The notes under the pieces were generated by a model. It had not been told where the DNA came from. It ran no database searches and saw nothing but the letters and a program-made list of their open reading frames with translations. A program made the translations under genes and the position numbers. A stretch of DNA of 15,490 nt, from assembly GCA_934526125.1 (NCBI GenBank), contig CAKSZU010000049.1:1-15490 (forward strand), given 5' to 3'. Source of the stretch: an uncultured Faecalibacterium sp. GTDB lineage: Bacteria; Bacillota; Clostridia; Oscillospirales; Ruminococcaceae. Shown here one piece after another: positions 5,199-12,337 of this stretch; the stretch's first letter is position 1; the number at the start of each line of letters is the position of its first letter.

Positions 5199-7942
5199 CA
5201 GTTCCATTCCATCCCGATGGCGTCCAGAAGGTTCCGGCGCTCGTCGGTCAGTTTTTCGTCCTGTTCTCGGTTCCACTCCCGCATCCGGCGGAGCCAGTCG
5301 CCCAGGCAGAAGCCGTCGGCGGCGGTCTTGTAGTTGGCCGGGACGCGGAGGTTCCCATTGGCCGCATAATACTCGGCGGCCTGCTGATAGGCGGCGCACC
5401 ACTTGGCGTCGCGGGCATCCCAGACCATCCCGATGCTGTTCAGCTTCCGGATGTGCGCCGGGGAGACCTGATAGGAGTCCGGGCGGTTCTTGCGGGCTGC
5501 CCGCAGGTTGGAGATCCAGACGCCCAGATTCACGCCGTCCTTGTCCACATAGCCTGCCGGTACCAGCAGGTGCTTGTGGCTCCGGGCATAGCGGCTGGCG
5601 CTGCGGAAGTTCCGCTCCCACTTGGTCTCCCGCACGGTGCCGCGGTCGGTGTTCTCTGCCGTGGCGGGGCGGCGCTTTTCACCCTTGAGCAGGGCTTTCA
5701 GCTGCTTTTTCCGCTCCGGGGTCAGGGTCTTGGCGTTCCCGGCCAGCGCAGTGCGCTGACGGGCCACCCAGCTGCCCAGCCAGATGCCGTCCTCCGTTTT
5801 ATAGGTGGCCGGGATCTCGATGGTGCCGTGTTCCTCTTTGTAGGCCAGCGCCAGTTCGTACCGCTCCTGCCAGAGGTCCTGTTTTTCCCACACCATGCCC
5901 AGCCGGTCCAGAAGCTCCTTCCGCTCCGGGGTCACCCGGGCGCTGGAGCGGTCCGGGTTCAGGTAGGCATAGCGCTGGCGGGCCACCCACTTGCCCAGCA
6001 GCACCCCATCCGGCGTACTGTATTCCGACGGGACGTTCAGGTCCCCGTGCTGTTCGTAGTAAGCCACGGCCACTTCGTAGAGGGACATCCACTTCCGGTC
6101 GTTCCGGTTGGTCCAGTCCATTTCCAGCGCATTGAGCTGGTCGATCTGGCTCTGGGTCAGCTCGCCGTCCTTATAGGCGGCCCGCTGGGCACCCAGCCAG
6201 ACACCCAGACCGAAGCCGGAGGGCGTCTCGTACTTGATGGGCATCTCCAGATCCCCGTGTTCCAGATAATACTGGGCCGCGGCGGCATAGTTCTGCGCCC
6301 ACTGGTCGCTGGAAGTGTTCCACACCATGCCGATGGCTTCCAGCCGCTCGATCCGGCTCTGGGACAGATATCCGCCCAGATAGCGCTGACGGTTGTAGAC
6401 GATCCACTCGCCCAGCGCAAAGCCGTTTTTGTCCCGGTAGCGCACCGGCACCAGCAGATCCCCGTGGTCGGTGCGGTATTTCTGGGCTGCGGCAAAGCCT
6501 TTTTCCCAGGCAGCTTCCAGCCGGTGGTTCCAGCGGATGCCCAGCTTTTCCAGCTTTGCGGTCTGTTCCGGGGTCAGGCGGCCCGGCTTCTGTCCGGCCT
6601 GCACCTGACGCTGATTTTCCAGCCACTTGCCCACGGGCATCCCGCAGTGGATGGTATAGGTGCGGGGCAGTTCCAGTGTGCCTTCCTTGGCCAGCGCATC
6701 CGCAGCCGCCCGGTACAGCTCATCCCAGCGGGCTTCCATGTCCCGCCGCAGGTGGTTGTACAGCCGGTAAGTCTGCTGCATGGGCTTCTCCTGCCGGAAG
6801 CCCGGGGCCGTGCTGCCGGCCCGGGTCATGGCCTCGGTGCAGTCCCGCTGCAGGGCGCGGCCGTTGCCCAGACCCTCGAACCGGGCCACGAAATCGATCA
6901 CCGGGATACTGCGCAGGCCCGCAGCCGCCAGCGCCCGGCAGAGCATCTTCTTGAAGACGGACATCTGGCTGGACTGCCGCACCAGGATCGCGCCCGTGAG
7001 CCCCGGGATCTCCTGCTGAACGCCGGGGGCGTTGACGCAGACCAGCACCTTGGGCCCCTCTGCCTCATCGGCCAAGAAGGTCTCCACTGCAGTGGAGTCG
7101 GCAAAGCAGGCGTGATCCGCATGGTAGAACCGGACGCTCCCATTGATGGAGCGGAGCAGCTGCTCCATCTCCTCGCCGACCTTCCTGCCGTATTCTTCCG
7201 ATTCCAGCAGCAGAAGATACCGGCTCCCGGTCCCCGCCATCAGACGGGGCAGCAGATCCACCGGGTTCTCCACCTGTTTCAGGCTCCACACCAGGTCATC
7301 GTACTGGGTGCGCAGGGAGCTGTCCCGCTTCATGCACAGGTTGCGGATGCGGGCCCGCAGCACCGCCAGCTCTTCCTCCTGGGGCCAGAGCAGGGCCGCA
7401 TAGGCGCTGGGCACCGGCAGCATCCCCTCCGCCATGGCTTCCGCCACCGTGATCTCGGACACGATGCAGTCCGCAAACAGTTCTTCCGCCGCCTTGCAGA
7501 TGGGGGCATCGCTGGGTACGCTCAGGCCCAGCACCCCAGCCTGGGGGCAGAGCAGCAGGAGCTTCTGCACCGACTGCGCCCAGCAGACGGCGCCGAGCTC
7601 CTGATAACAGTCCAGAATGATGCAGCCGGGCTTCTGGGCACCCAGTTTCACCCACTCTTCCGGGGTGGCATGGGCCAGCTTCTCGCAGACGCAGAAGCGC
7701 ACATTGCCGGGCAGGGTGCCCCCGTTATAGCCGGTCAGCTCGGCCTGCCGCAGGGCAAGGCGCTCTTCCCCCGCCACCAGCCAGAAAAACACCGTCTCCG
7801 GCCGGGCTTCCACGACTTTCCACGCGATACAGCTCTTACCGGTGCCGGTCGGGTGGAAAACAGCAGCCTTGTTCCGGGTCTCCAGCATCTGGACTGCTTT
7901 CTGAAAGACCTGCTCGTTCACGGGATGCAGCTTCATTGACAT
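5198..7942 (-). CDS. Degenerate superfamily-2 helicase-like protein with seven helicase-associated (HA) repeats
   Basis: Large 914-residue soluble protein, probably nucleic-acid binding. Residues 1-380 resemble a DEAD/DEAH-type ATPase: Walker A PTGTGKS at 31-37 is intact. However, the Walker B/DEAH position reads LDCYQ (110-114), the SAT motif reads SVPS (141-144), and motif VI, normally QxxGR, reads KKMLCRAL (331-338). Residues about 403-914 are seven tandem HA domains (PF03457 type), roughly 403-472, 477-542, 546-611, 616-686, 689-753, 773-842 and 846-914. Each follows W...Y..A..Y...HG.L.vP..Y....G..LG.Wv..qR.......lt......L..lgm.W; repeat five is eroded at its end. I chose the ATG at 7942 because GGAGAGGA precedes it by about 10 nt. 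The in-frame codons further upstream (to 8188) run through AT-rich promoter DNA. The gene is monocistronic and flanked by unrelated genes. Role unknown; loss of ATPase activity is inferred. Confidence 0.85.
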   Translation of the reverse strand: MSMKLHPVNEQVFQKAVQMLETRNKAAVFHPTGTGKSCIAWKVVEARPETVFFWLVAGEERLALRQAELTGYNGGTLPGNVRFCVCEKLAHATPEEWVKLGAQKPGCIILDCYQELGAVCWAQSVQKLLLLCPQAGVLGLSVPSDAPICKAAEELFADCIVSEITVAEAMAEGMLPVPSAYAALLWPQEEELAVLRARIRNLCMKRDSSLRTQYDDLVWSLKQVENPVDLLPRLMAGTGSRYLLLLESEEYGRKVGEEMEQLLRSINGSVRFYHADHACFADSTAVETFLADEAEGPKVLVCVNAPGVQQEIPGLTGAILVRQSSQMSVFKKMLCRALAAAGLRSIPVIDFVARFEGLGNGRALQRDCTEAMTRAGSTAPGFRQEKPMQQTYRLYNHLRRDMEARWDELYRAAADALAKEGTLELPRTYTIHCGMPVGKWLENQRQVQAGQKPGRLTPEQTAKLEKLGIRWNHRLEAAWEKGFAAAQKYRTDHGDLLVPVRYRDKNGFALGEWIVYNRQRYLGGYLSQSRIERLEAIGMVWNTSSDQWAQNYAAAAQYYLEHGDLEMPIKYETPSGFGLGVWLGAQRAAYKDGELTQSQIDQLNALEMDWTNRNDRKWMSLYEVAVAYYEQHGDLNVPSEYSTPDGVLLGKWVARQRYAYLNPDRSSARVTPERKELLDRLGMVWEKQDLWQERYELALAYKEEHGTIEIPATYKTEDGIWLGSWVARQRTALAGNAKTLTPERKKQLKALLKGEKRRPATAENTDRGTVRETKWERNFRSASRYARSHKHLLVPAGYVDKDGVNLGVWISNLRAARKNRPDSYQVSPAHIRKLNSIGMVWDARDAKWCAAYQQAAEYYAANGNLRVPANYKTAADGFCLGDWLRRMREWNREQDEKLTDERRNLLDAIGMEWN

Positions 7943-7977
7943 ACTCAAATGATCCTCTCCAAGGGTTGATGGGATTG

Positions 7978-8000
7978 GTTGTTTCCATGTTGGATACAAC
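7978..8000. repeat. Near-perfect 23-bp inverted repeat in the leader of the HA-repeat gene (operator-like)
   Basis: Plus strand GTTGTTTCCA, ATG... spacer TGT, TGGATACAAC: two 10-base arms matching at nine of ten positions around a 3-nt centre. It lies about 13-35 nt downstream of the expected transcription start of the HA-repeat gene and 20 nt before its ribosome binding site. This suits a repressor operator or, as RNA, a short hairpin. Confidence 0.6.
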
Positions 8001-8019
8001 GAAATTATTTCATAAGAAC

Positions 8020-8049
8020 AGTTTATCTCAAAAAACATTTTATTGTCAA
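8020..8049 (-). promoter_or_regulatory. Promoter for the HA-repeat gene
   Basis: Minus strand perfect TTGACA (8049-8044), 18-bp spacer, TAAACT (8025-8020). It lies in a markedly AT-rich intergenic stretch (about 7975-8115) that contrasts with the GC-rich genes on both sides. Confidence 0.6.
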
Positions 8050-8181
8050 GTGGTCTGGCATAAATTAAGTGGGTTTTAAGGAAAAGAAATAAAATTTTCA
8101 ATCCTCCGTTGTTATAACCACAGCCTTTCGACGCTGGTACGGGCATACTGGGGGTGGAAACCCACCCAAGGAGGGTAATGT

Positions 8182-8398
8182 ATGACATTCCCGATCTTCA
8201 CCCTGCAGCAGGTCCGCCCGGCACCCGCGCCGCCGACAGCGGCATCCTCACCGCACTGGAAGACTCCGCCGTCATCGGCTGCGAAAGCCGGGACCACGAG
8301 CTGCCGCCGGCCAGAGCTTCCGCTCTGACAAGAACGGCCTGCACAGCGTCACCCCCAAGGGCCGCTTCAAGATGAGCCTGCTCCTGGTACTCGAGTAA
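8182..8398 (+). pseudogene. Small gene of about 72 residues broken by two one-base losses
   Basis: A perfect AAGGAGG (8168-8174) stands 7 nt before the ATG at 8182, preceded by a small hairpin (GGGTGG/CCACCC, 8152-8167). The frame starts MTFPIFTLQQVRP, but GC-rich third positions then move to another frame (TRAADSGILTALEDSAVIG, then CESRDHELPP) and near 8305 to a third frame (GQSFRSDKNGLHSVTPKG, then RFKMSLLLVLE, stop at 8396-8398). Both shifts are in the same direction. Adding one base near 8209 (run of C) and one near 8304 (run of G) would restore one continuous 72-residue protein. Read straight from 8182, the frame stops after 48 codons. I do not recognise the protein. Either a recent pseudogene or uncorrected sequencing indels would explain it. 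Confidence 0.55.
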
Positions 8399-8425
8399 GC
8401 CGCTCCGCCCGCTTCCGCAAACACC

Positions 8426-8476
8426 AAAAAGCCCGCACAGAATGCCGTTTTCCAGCATCCCGTGCGGGCTTTTTTC
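8426..8476. terminator. Bidirectional terminator between the broken small gene and tRNA-Gln
   Basis: AAAAA then GCCCGCAC (8431-8438) pairs with GTGCGGGC (8462-8469), with an inner ATGC/GCAT (8442-8445 with 8455-8458), followed by a T-run to 8475. It ends the small gene rightward and the tRNA-Gln transcript leftward. Confidence 0.85.
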
Positions 8477-8479
8477 AGT

Positions 8480-8549
8480 TGCGCCAGCAGGAGTCGAACC
8501 TGCGATGGGGGAGTCAAAGTCCCCTGCCTTACCGCTTGGCGATGGCGCA
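8480..8549 (-). tRNA. tRNA-Gln (anticodon UUG)
   Basis: Full cloverleaf on the minus strand: acceptor TGCGCCA/TGGCGCA, D arm GCCAAGCGGTAAGGC, anticodon arm GGGGA-CTTTGAC-TCCCC giving anticodon UUG (codon CAA), and T arm GCAGG-TTCGACT-CCTGC. It is 70 nt long. CCA is not encoded; ACTG follows the acceptor instead. It has its own strong promoter and terminator. Confidence 0.95.
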
Positions 8550-8561
8550 TCAGTAATAATA

Positions 8562-8590
8562 AGTATATTCGATCCCCCCTTATTTGTCAA
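8562..8590 (-). promoter_or_regulatory. tRNA-Gln promoter
   Basis: Minus strand perfect TTGACA (8590-8585), 17-bp spacer, TATACT (8567-8562), ideally placed about 12 nt before the mature 5' end of the tRNA. It is divergent from the dus promoter. Confidence 0.85.
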
Positions 8591-8622
8591 GCCGTTCTCC
8601 GCCCAAAATCCCCTGCTCCGGC

Positions 8623-8651
8623 TTGTGCGGGAAAAGGGGATATGTTATAAT
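8623..8651 (+). promoter_or_regulatory. Promoter for dus-yfhO
   Basis: TTGTGC (8623-8628), 17-bp spacer, perfect TATAAT (8646-8651). A leader of about 60 nt to the dus ATG follows, with no obvious structure in it. Confidence 0.7.
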
Positions 8652-8717
8652 ACCAGCTGAACGTGCAGGAACGTCAATTTTCAGCGCACATTCCAGTAAC
8701 AGAACCTGAGGAGTACC

Positions 8718-9737
8718 ATGGAACCTTTGAAGATAAGAGAACTCACACTGCCCCACCGGGCGGTGTTCGGCCCGATGGCGGGCTTTACGGATGCCCCGGC
8801 CCGGCGGCTGATGGCACAGCACGGGGCGGGCTTTACGGTCAGCGAGATGGTGTCCAGCCGGGCGCTGTGCTACGGCGACCACAAGACCATCAGCCTGCTG
8901 AAGGCCGAACCCAACGGGGCCCCCTACGGGGTGCAAATCTTCGGCGAGGTGCCCGGGATCATGGGGGAGGCGGCGGCTGCCATCGAACCCTACGCCTTTG
9001 ATTTTCTGGACATCAACATGGGCTGCCCTGCCCCCAAGATCGTGTCCGGCGGGGCAGGCAGCAAGCTGATGCTGGACCCCGACCGCTGCGGGCGGATCGT
9101 GGAGGAGGTCGTCCGGAACACCTCCCGCCCCGTCACCGTGAAGATGCGCAAGGGCTGGGATGCCGAGCATATCACCGCCGTAGAATGTGCCAGGGCCTGC
9201 GAGCAGGCCGGTGCAGCCCTGATCGCGGTCCACGCCCGTACCCGGGAGCAGATGTACACCCCCGGCATCGATCTGGACATCATTGCCGCCGTGAAGGACG
9301 CCGTAAAGGTACCCGTGCTGGGCAACGGCGATATCCATTGCGCTGAGGACGCCCTGACGATGATCCGCGAGACCGGCTGCGACGGCGTCATGATCGCCCG
9401 GGCCGCGCTGGGGGACCCCTGGCTGTTCGAGCGGGTGAACGCGGCTCTGGAGGGCCTGCCCGCCCCCAAGGAGCCCAACCTGCAGGCCCGGATGAACGCC
9501 CTGCGCCGTCAGGTGGAGGAAATGGTGGAGTTCAAGGGCGAGTATGTGGCCATGCCGCAGGCCCGGGCACAGGCCATCCATTATATGAAGGGTCTCAAGG
9601 GGGCTGCCTCCCTGCGGCGGTACTGCTGTGAGCTGACCCACCTGACCGACCTGGACACCCTCATCGATGCGGTGTTCGAGCAGCAGCGCAGGGCCGGCCT
9701 TGACCCCGATGACACCCGGGAGGTCCCGTTCCCGTAA
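8718..9737 (+). CDS. dusB: tRNA-dihydrouridine synthase, DusB type
   Basis: FMN- and NADPH-dependent enzyme that reduces uridines in the D loop of tRNA; cytoplasmic. The 339-residue product has a TIM-barrel with the family signatures: GPMAGFTDAPAR at residues 18-29, the catalytic-loop motif NMGCPAPKIV with Cys103 as proton donor, VTVKMRKGW with Lys142, VHARTREQ, GNGDIHCAEDA and GVMIARAALGDPWLF for FMN phosphate binding. The C-terminal helical domain contains YMKGLKGAASLRR. GAGGAG at 8709-8714 sets the ATG at 8718. The gene lies divergent from a tRNA-Gln gene and 36 nt upstream of yfhO, so the latter is probably cotranscribed. The exact Dus subclass is a family-level judgement. Confidence 0.93.
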   Translation: MEPLKIRELTLPHRAVFGPMAGFTDAPARRLMAQHGAGFTVSEMVSSRALCYGDHKTISLLKAEPNGAPYGVQIFGEVPGIMGEAAAAIEPYAFDFLDINMGCPAPKIVSGGAGSKLMLDPDRCGRIVEEVVRNTSRPVTVKMRKGWDAEHITAVECARACEQAGAALIAVHARTREQMYTPGIDLDIIAAVKDAVKVPVLGNGDIHCAEDALTMIRETGCDGVMIARAALGDPWLFERVNAALEGLPAPKEPNLQARMNALRRQVEEMVEFKGEYVAMPQARAQAIHYMKGLKGAASLRRYCCELTHLTDLDTLIDAVFEQQRRAGLDPDDTREVPFP

Positions 9738-9773
9738 CAGCGGGAGAAACCATACGAAAAGAGGATCTTTTCC

Positions 9774-12170
9774 ATGACCGCATTCCATTTTTCCGGTTCG
9801 GACAAGCCCCGTCTGCTGGGGCAGAAACAGGATAAATTCTGGCTCACCGTGGGGCTGTGCGCCCTGACGGCGGCCCTGATCTTCCTGCCGTTCTACCTGC
9901 TGGACGGCGGGTTCTTTCACTATGCAGGCGATTTCAACAGCCAGCAGATCAGCTTTTACCGCTACATGAACGGTTTTCTGAAGGGCAGCGGCTGCCCCGC
10001 GGGTTACGGCGGCGTCCGGAACACCTTCTCCTGGGCCACGGATCTTGGCAGCGGTGCCATGAACGCCTATTCGTTCTACCTCTACGGCTCGCCCTTCTTC
10101 TGGTTCTCGCTGCTCTTCCCCCAGAACTGGCTGCCCTGCCTGATGGTCCCCCTTCTGGTGCTGAAATTCGCCGTCAGCGGCGGCGGTGCCTATCTGTACC
10201 TGCGCCGCTATGTCCGGGACCCGAACTTTGCCGTGCTGGGCGCGGCCCTCTACACCTTTTCGGGCTGGGGCCTGTACAACATCTTCTTCAACCACTTCAT
10301 TGACGTGCTGGCCCTCTTCCCGTGGATGCTCTGGGCGCTGGACGAAGCCATTTACGAGGGACGCCGGGGCTGGTTTGCCTTTTTCGTGACTCTGAACCTG
10401 CTGAACAACTACTTCTTCTTCGTGGGGCAGGTGGTGTTCCTGGTCATCTACTTCATCTGCAAGCTCTCCGCCGGGGATTTCCGGCTGACACCCCGGCTCT
10501 TCGGCCAGCTGGCCTTTGAGAGCCTTCTGGGTGTGGCCCTGGGCTTTGTGGTGCTCTGGCCCGCCGTACTCAGCCTGCTGCAGAACCCCCGCACCGTGGA
10601 CCTTTCGTCCGGGTGGGGGTTCCTGACCTACTCCAAGCCCCAGCAGTATCTGGCCATCCTGCTGAGCTGGGTGCTGCCGCCGGATTCCCCCTACATGACC
10701 TCCATCTGGTCGGAAGGGATCATCAAGTGGACCAGCATGACCGCCTACCTGCCCCTGTGCAGTCTGGCCGCCGTGGTGGCCTTCTGGCGCGCCCGGCAGG
10801 GCGACAGCCGGAAACGGATCATCGGCGTCTGCGTGGTGTTCGCGCTGGTGCCGGTGCTGAACAGCGCTTTCTACGCCCTGAACTCCAGCTACTACGCCCG
10901 TTGGTTCTATATGCCGGTGCTGATCCTCGCCTCCATGACAGCCGCCGCCTGGGAGGACCCCGCCGCCGACCTGTTGCGCCCCACCCGGAGCGTTGCCTGG
11001 GTCATGATCGCCACCCTGGCCTTTGCGCTGGTGCCGGTGCAGGATTCCGGCACCGGAGAGTGGTCTCTGGGCGTCCTGCAGAATCCCGGACAGTACGCTG
11101 CCGTGCTGGGCTTCGGTCTGGGCGGTCTGGCCGTCTACTATTTCATCTGTAAGAAGTGGCGGGAGAAAAAGCTCTTTGCCCGCCGCCTGCTGGCCGGCAT
11201 CCTGGCCTTCAGCTGCCTGTTCGGCATCGTCCACATCGGCATCGGCAAGTTCGGGCAGTGGAACACCGACAGCGACCTTGTGGAGGAGTACACCAACGCT
11301 CTGGCTCTGAAAGAGGATCTTCCGGAGGGCGACTGGCGCATCGACACCTACAAGACCCACGACAACCTGGGTCTGTGGCTGGACAAGAGCTGCCTGCAGT
11401 ACTTCGGCAGCACCGCCGCCCCCAGCATCCTGAGCTTCTACCCCGCTCTGGGAGTCAAGCGGGACGTCCGCAGTCAGCCGGAGCTGTCCAACTATGCTCT
11501 CCGCGGCCTGCTGAGCGTCAAGTACCTGCTGACCACTTCCAAGCATCAGGAGCAGTTCCGCGCCGAAGCCGACGAGGGCTGGACCTACTACGACACGCTG
11601 GACGGCTATGTTCTCTACGAGAACGAGAACTATGTGCCCATGGGCTTCACTTACGATTACTACCTCACCGAGTCCGAATATGAGGACACGGTGACGGCCA
11701 CCCGCTCCAACCTGCTGATGCGGGCACTGGTACTCAGCGATGAGGACGCCACAGCCTACGGTCAGTATCTGCAGTCCCTGCCCACGGAGGAGATGGCCGA
11801 CCTGAGCTACACCCGCTACACCCAGGACTGCGCCGACCGCCGGGCCACCGCCTGCACGGTGTTCGAAATGAACAGCGCCGGGTTCCACGCCGAAGCAGAC
11901 CTCGACCGGCCCAACCTGATGTTCTTCTCTGTCCCCTACGATGACGGCTTCACTGCCTATGTCAACGGGACCGAGACCGAGATCCTCCGGGTGGACGAAG
12001 GTCTGATGGCAGTACTCTGCCCCGCCGGAGCGGTCACCATCGATTTTGTCTGCCAACCCGACGGCATCCGCCTGAGCCGGACCGTGACCCTCGCCGCCCT
12101 GCCGGTCTTTGCCCTGTACGCAGGGTACAGCCTGCTGGAAAAGAAGCGGAAGAAGAAAACCGCACAGTGA
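9774..12170 (+). CDS. yfhO: YfhO family membrane glycosyltransferase-like protein (GT-C fold)
   Basis: Polytopic membrane protein of 798 residues, the usual family length. The first membrane helix is about residues 23-43. The following outside loop contains YAGDFNSQQISFYRYMNG with Asp53, in the position of the catalytic acidic residue of GT-C enzymes. About a dozen further helices run to about residue 485, then a large extracellular domain of about 280 residues (GDWRIDTYKTHDN, YALRGLLSVKYLL, FFSVPYDDGFTAYVNG), and a last helix near 770-788 with a basic tail KKRKKKTAQ. YfhO relatives in Bacillus and Listeria glycosylate lipoteichoic acid; the acceptor here is unknown. GAGGA at 9761-9765 supports the ATG at 9774. 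It is the second gene after dus. Confidence 0.9.
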   Translation: MTAFHFSGSDKPRLLGQKQDKFWLTVGLCALTAALIFLPFYLLDGGFFHYAGDFNSQQISFYRYMNGFLKGSGCPAGYGGVRNTFSWATDLGSGAMNAYSFYLYGSPFFWFSLLFPQNWLPCLMVPLLVLKFAVSGGGAYLYLRRYVRDPNFAVLGAALYTFSGWGLYNIFFNHFIDVLALFPWMLWALDEAIYEGRRGWFAFFVTLNLLNNYFFFVGQVVFLVIYFICKLSAGDFRLTPRLFGQLAFESLLGVALGFVVLWPAVLSLLQNPRTVDLSSGWGFLTYSKPQQYLAILLSWVLPPDSPYMTSIWSEGIIKWTSMTAYLPLCSLAAVVAFWRARQGDSRKRIIGVCVVFALVPVLNSAFYALNSSYYARWFYMPVLILASMTAAAWEDPAADLLRPTRSVAWVMIATLAFALVPVQDSGTGEWSLGVLQNPGQYAAVLGFGLGGLAVYYFICKKWREKKLFARRLLAGILAFSCLFGIVHIGIGKFGQWNTDSDLVEEYTNALALKEDLPEGDWRIDTYKTHDNLGLWLDKSCLQYFGSTAAPSILSFYPALGVKRDVRSQPELSNYALRGLLSVKYLLTTSKHQEQFRAEADEGWTYYDTLDGYVLYENENYVPMGFTYDYYLTESEYEDTVTATRSNLLMRALVLSDEDATAYGQYLQSLPTEEMADLSYTRYTQDCADRRATACTVFEMNSAGFHAEADLDRPNLMFFSVPYDDGFTAYVNGTETEILRVDEGLMAVLCPAGAVTIDFVCQPDGIRLSRTVTLAALPVFALYAGYSLLEKKRKKKTAQ

Positions 12171-12176
12171 CCCTGC

Positions 12177-12202
12177 AAAAGCCCGGAGCCTTCCGGGCTT
12201 TT
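12177..12202 (+). terminator. Terminator after yfhO
   Basis: AAAAGCCCGGA (12177-12187) pairs with TCCGGGCTTTT (12192-12202) around a 4-nt loop, 6 nt after the yfhO stop, followed by GTT. This ends the dus-yfhO transcript. Confidence 0.85.
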
Positions 12203-12218
12203 GTTCTCCGCTTTCCTC

Positions 12219-12247
12219 TTGTCAAACCCCGGAAAATGTCGTATCAT
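12219..12247 (+). promoter_or_regulatory. Promoter for pepT
   Basis: TTGTCA (12219-12224), 17-bp spacer, TATCAT (12242-12247). Transcription from about 12254 would give a leader of about 84 nt that begins just before a strong hairpin. Confidence 0.7.
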
Positions 12248-12267
12248 ATAGCAAACGAACCTTTTCA

Positions 12268-12300
12268 TGCAGCGGCAGCAGCGATGCTGCTGCCGCTGTG
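12268..12300 (+). promoter_or_regulatory. Strong leader hairpin upstream of pepT
   Basis: CAGCGGCAGCAGC (12270-12282), loop GAT, GCTGCTGCCGCTG (12286-12298): 13 perfect pairs, extendable by two G-U pairs. No T-run follows, so it is not a simple terminator. It sits between the transcription start and the AAAGGAG at 12324-12330 and may stabilise the mRNA or bind a regulator. Confidence 0.6.
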
Positions 12301-12337
12301 CGGATCTTGGATCCAATACGAGCAAAGGAGCTTTTTT

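Noticed and set aside
5453-7939. Long plus-strand open frame opposite the HA-repeat gene
   Set aside because: The minus strand encodes seven recognisable HA repeats; the plus frame is a GC-bias shadow without start signals.
7943-8188. N-terminal extension of the HA-repeat protein to 8188
   Set aside because: The extra 82 codons cross the AT-rich promoter and inverted repeat, have unlike codon use, and lack a ribosome binding site; GGAGAGGA before 7942 supports the shorter start.
8442-8660. Plus-strand frames with APAGVEPAMGES or SRSRTCDGGV
   Set aside because: They are antisense translations of tRNA-Gln and its terminator, a common annotation artefact.
8580-12056. Very long minus-strand open frame (over 1,100 codons) opposite dus and yfhO
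   Set aside because: Composition is typical of antisense shadows (Gly/Gln/His/Val-rich), it covers two clearly real plus-strand genes and their promoter, and it has no family motifs.
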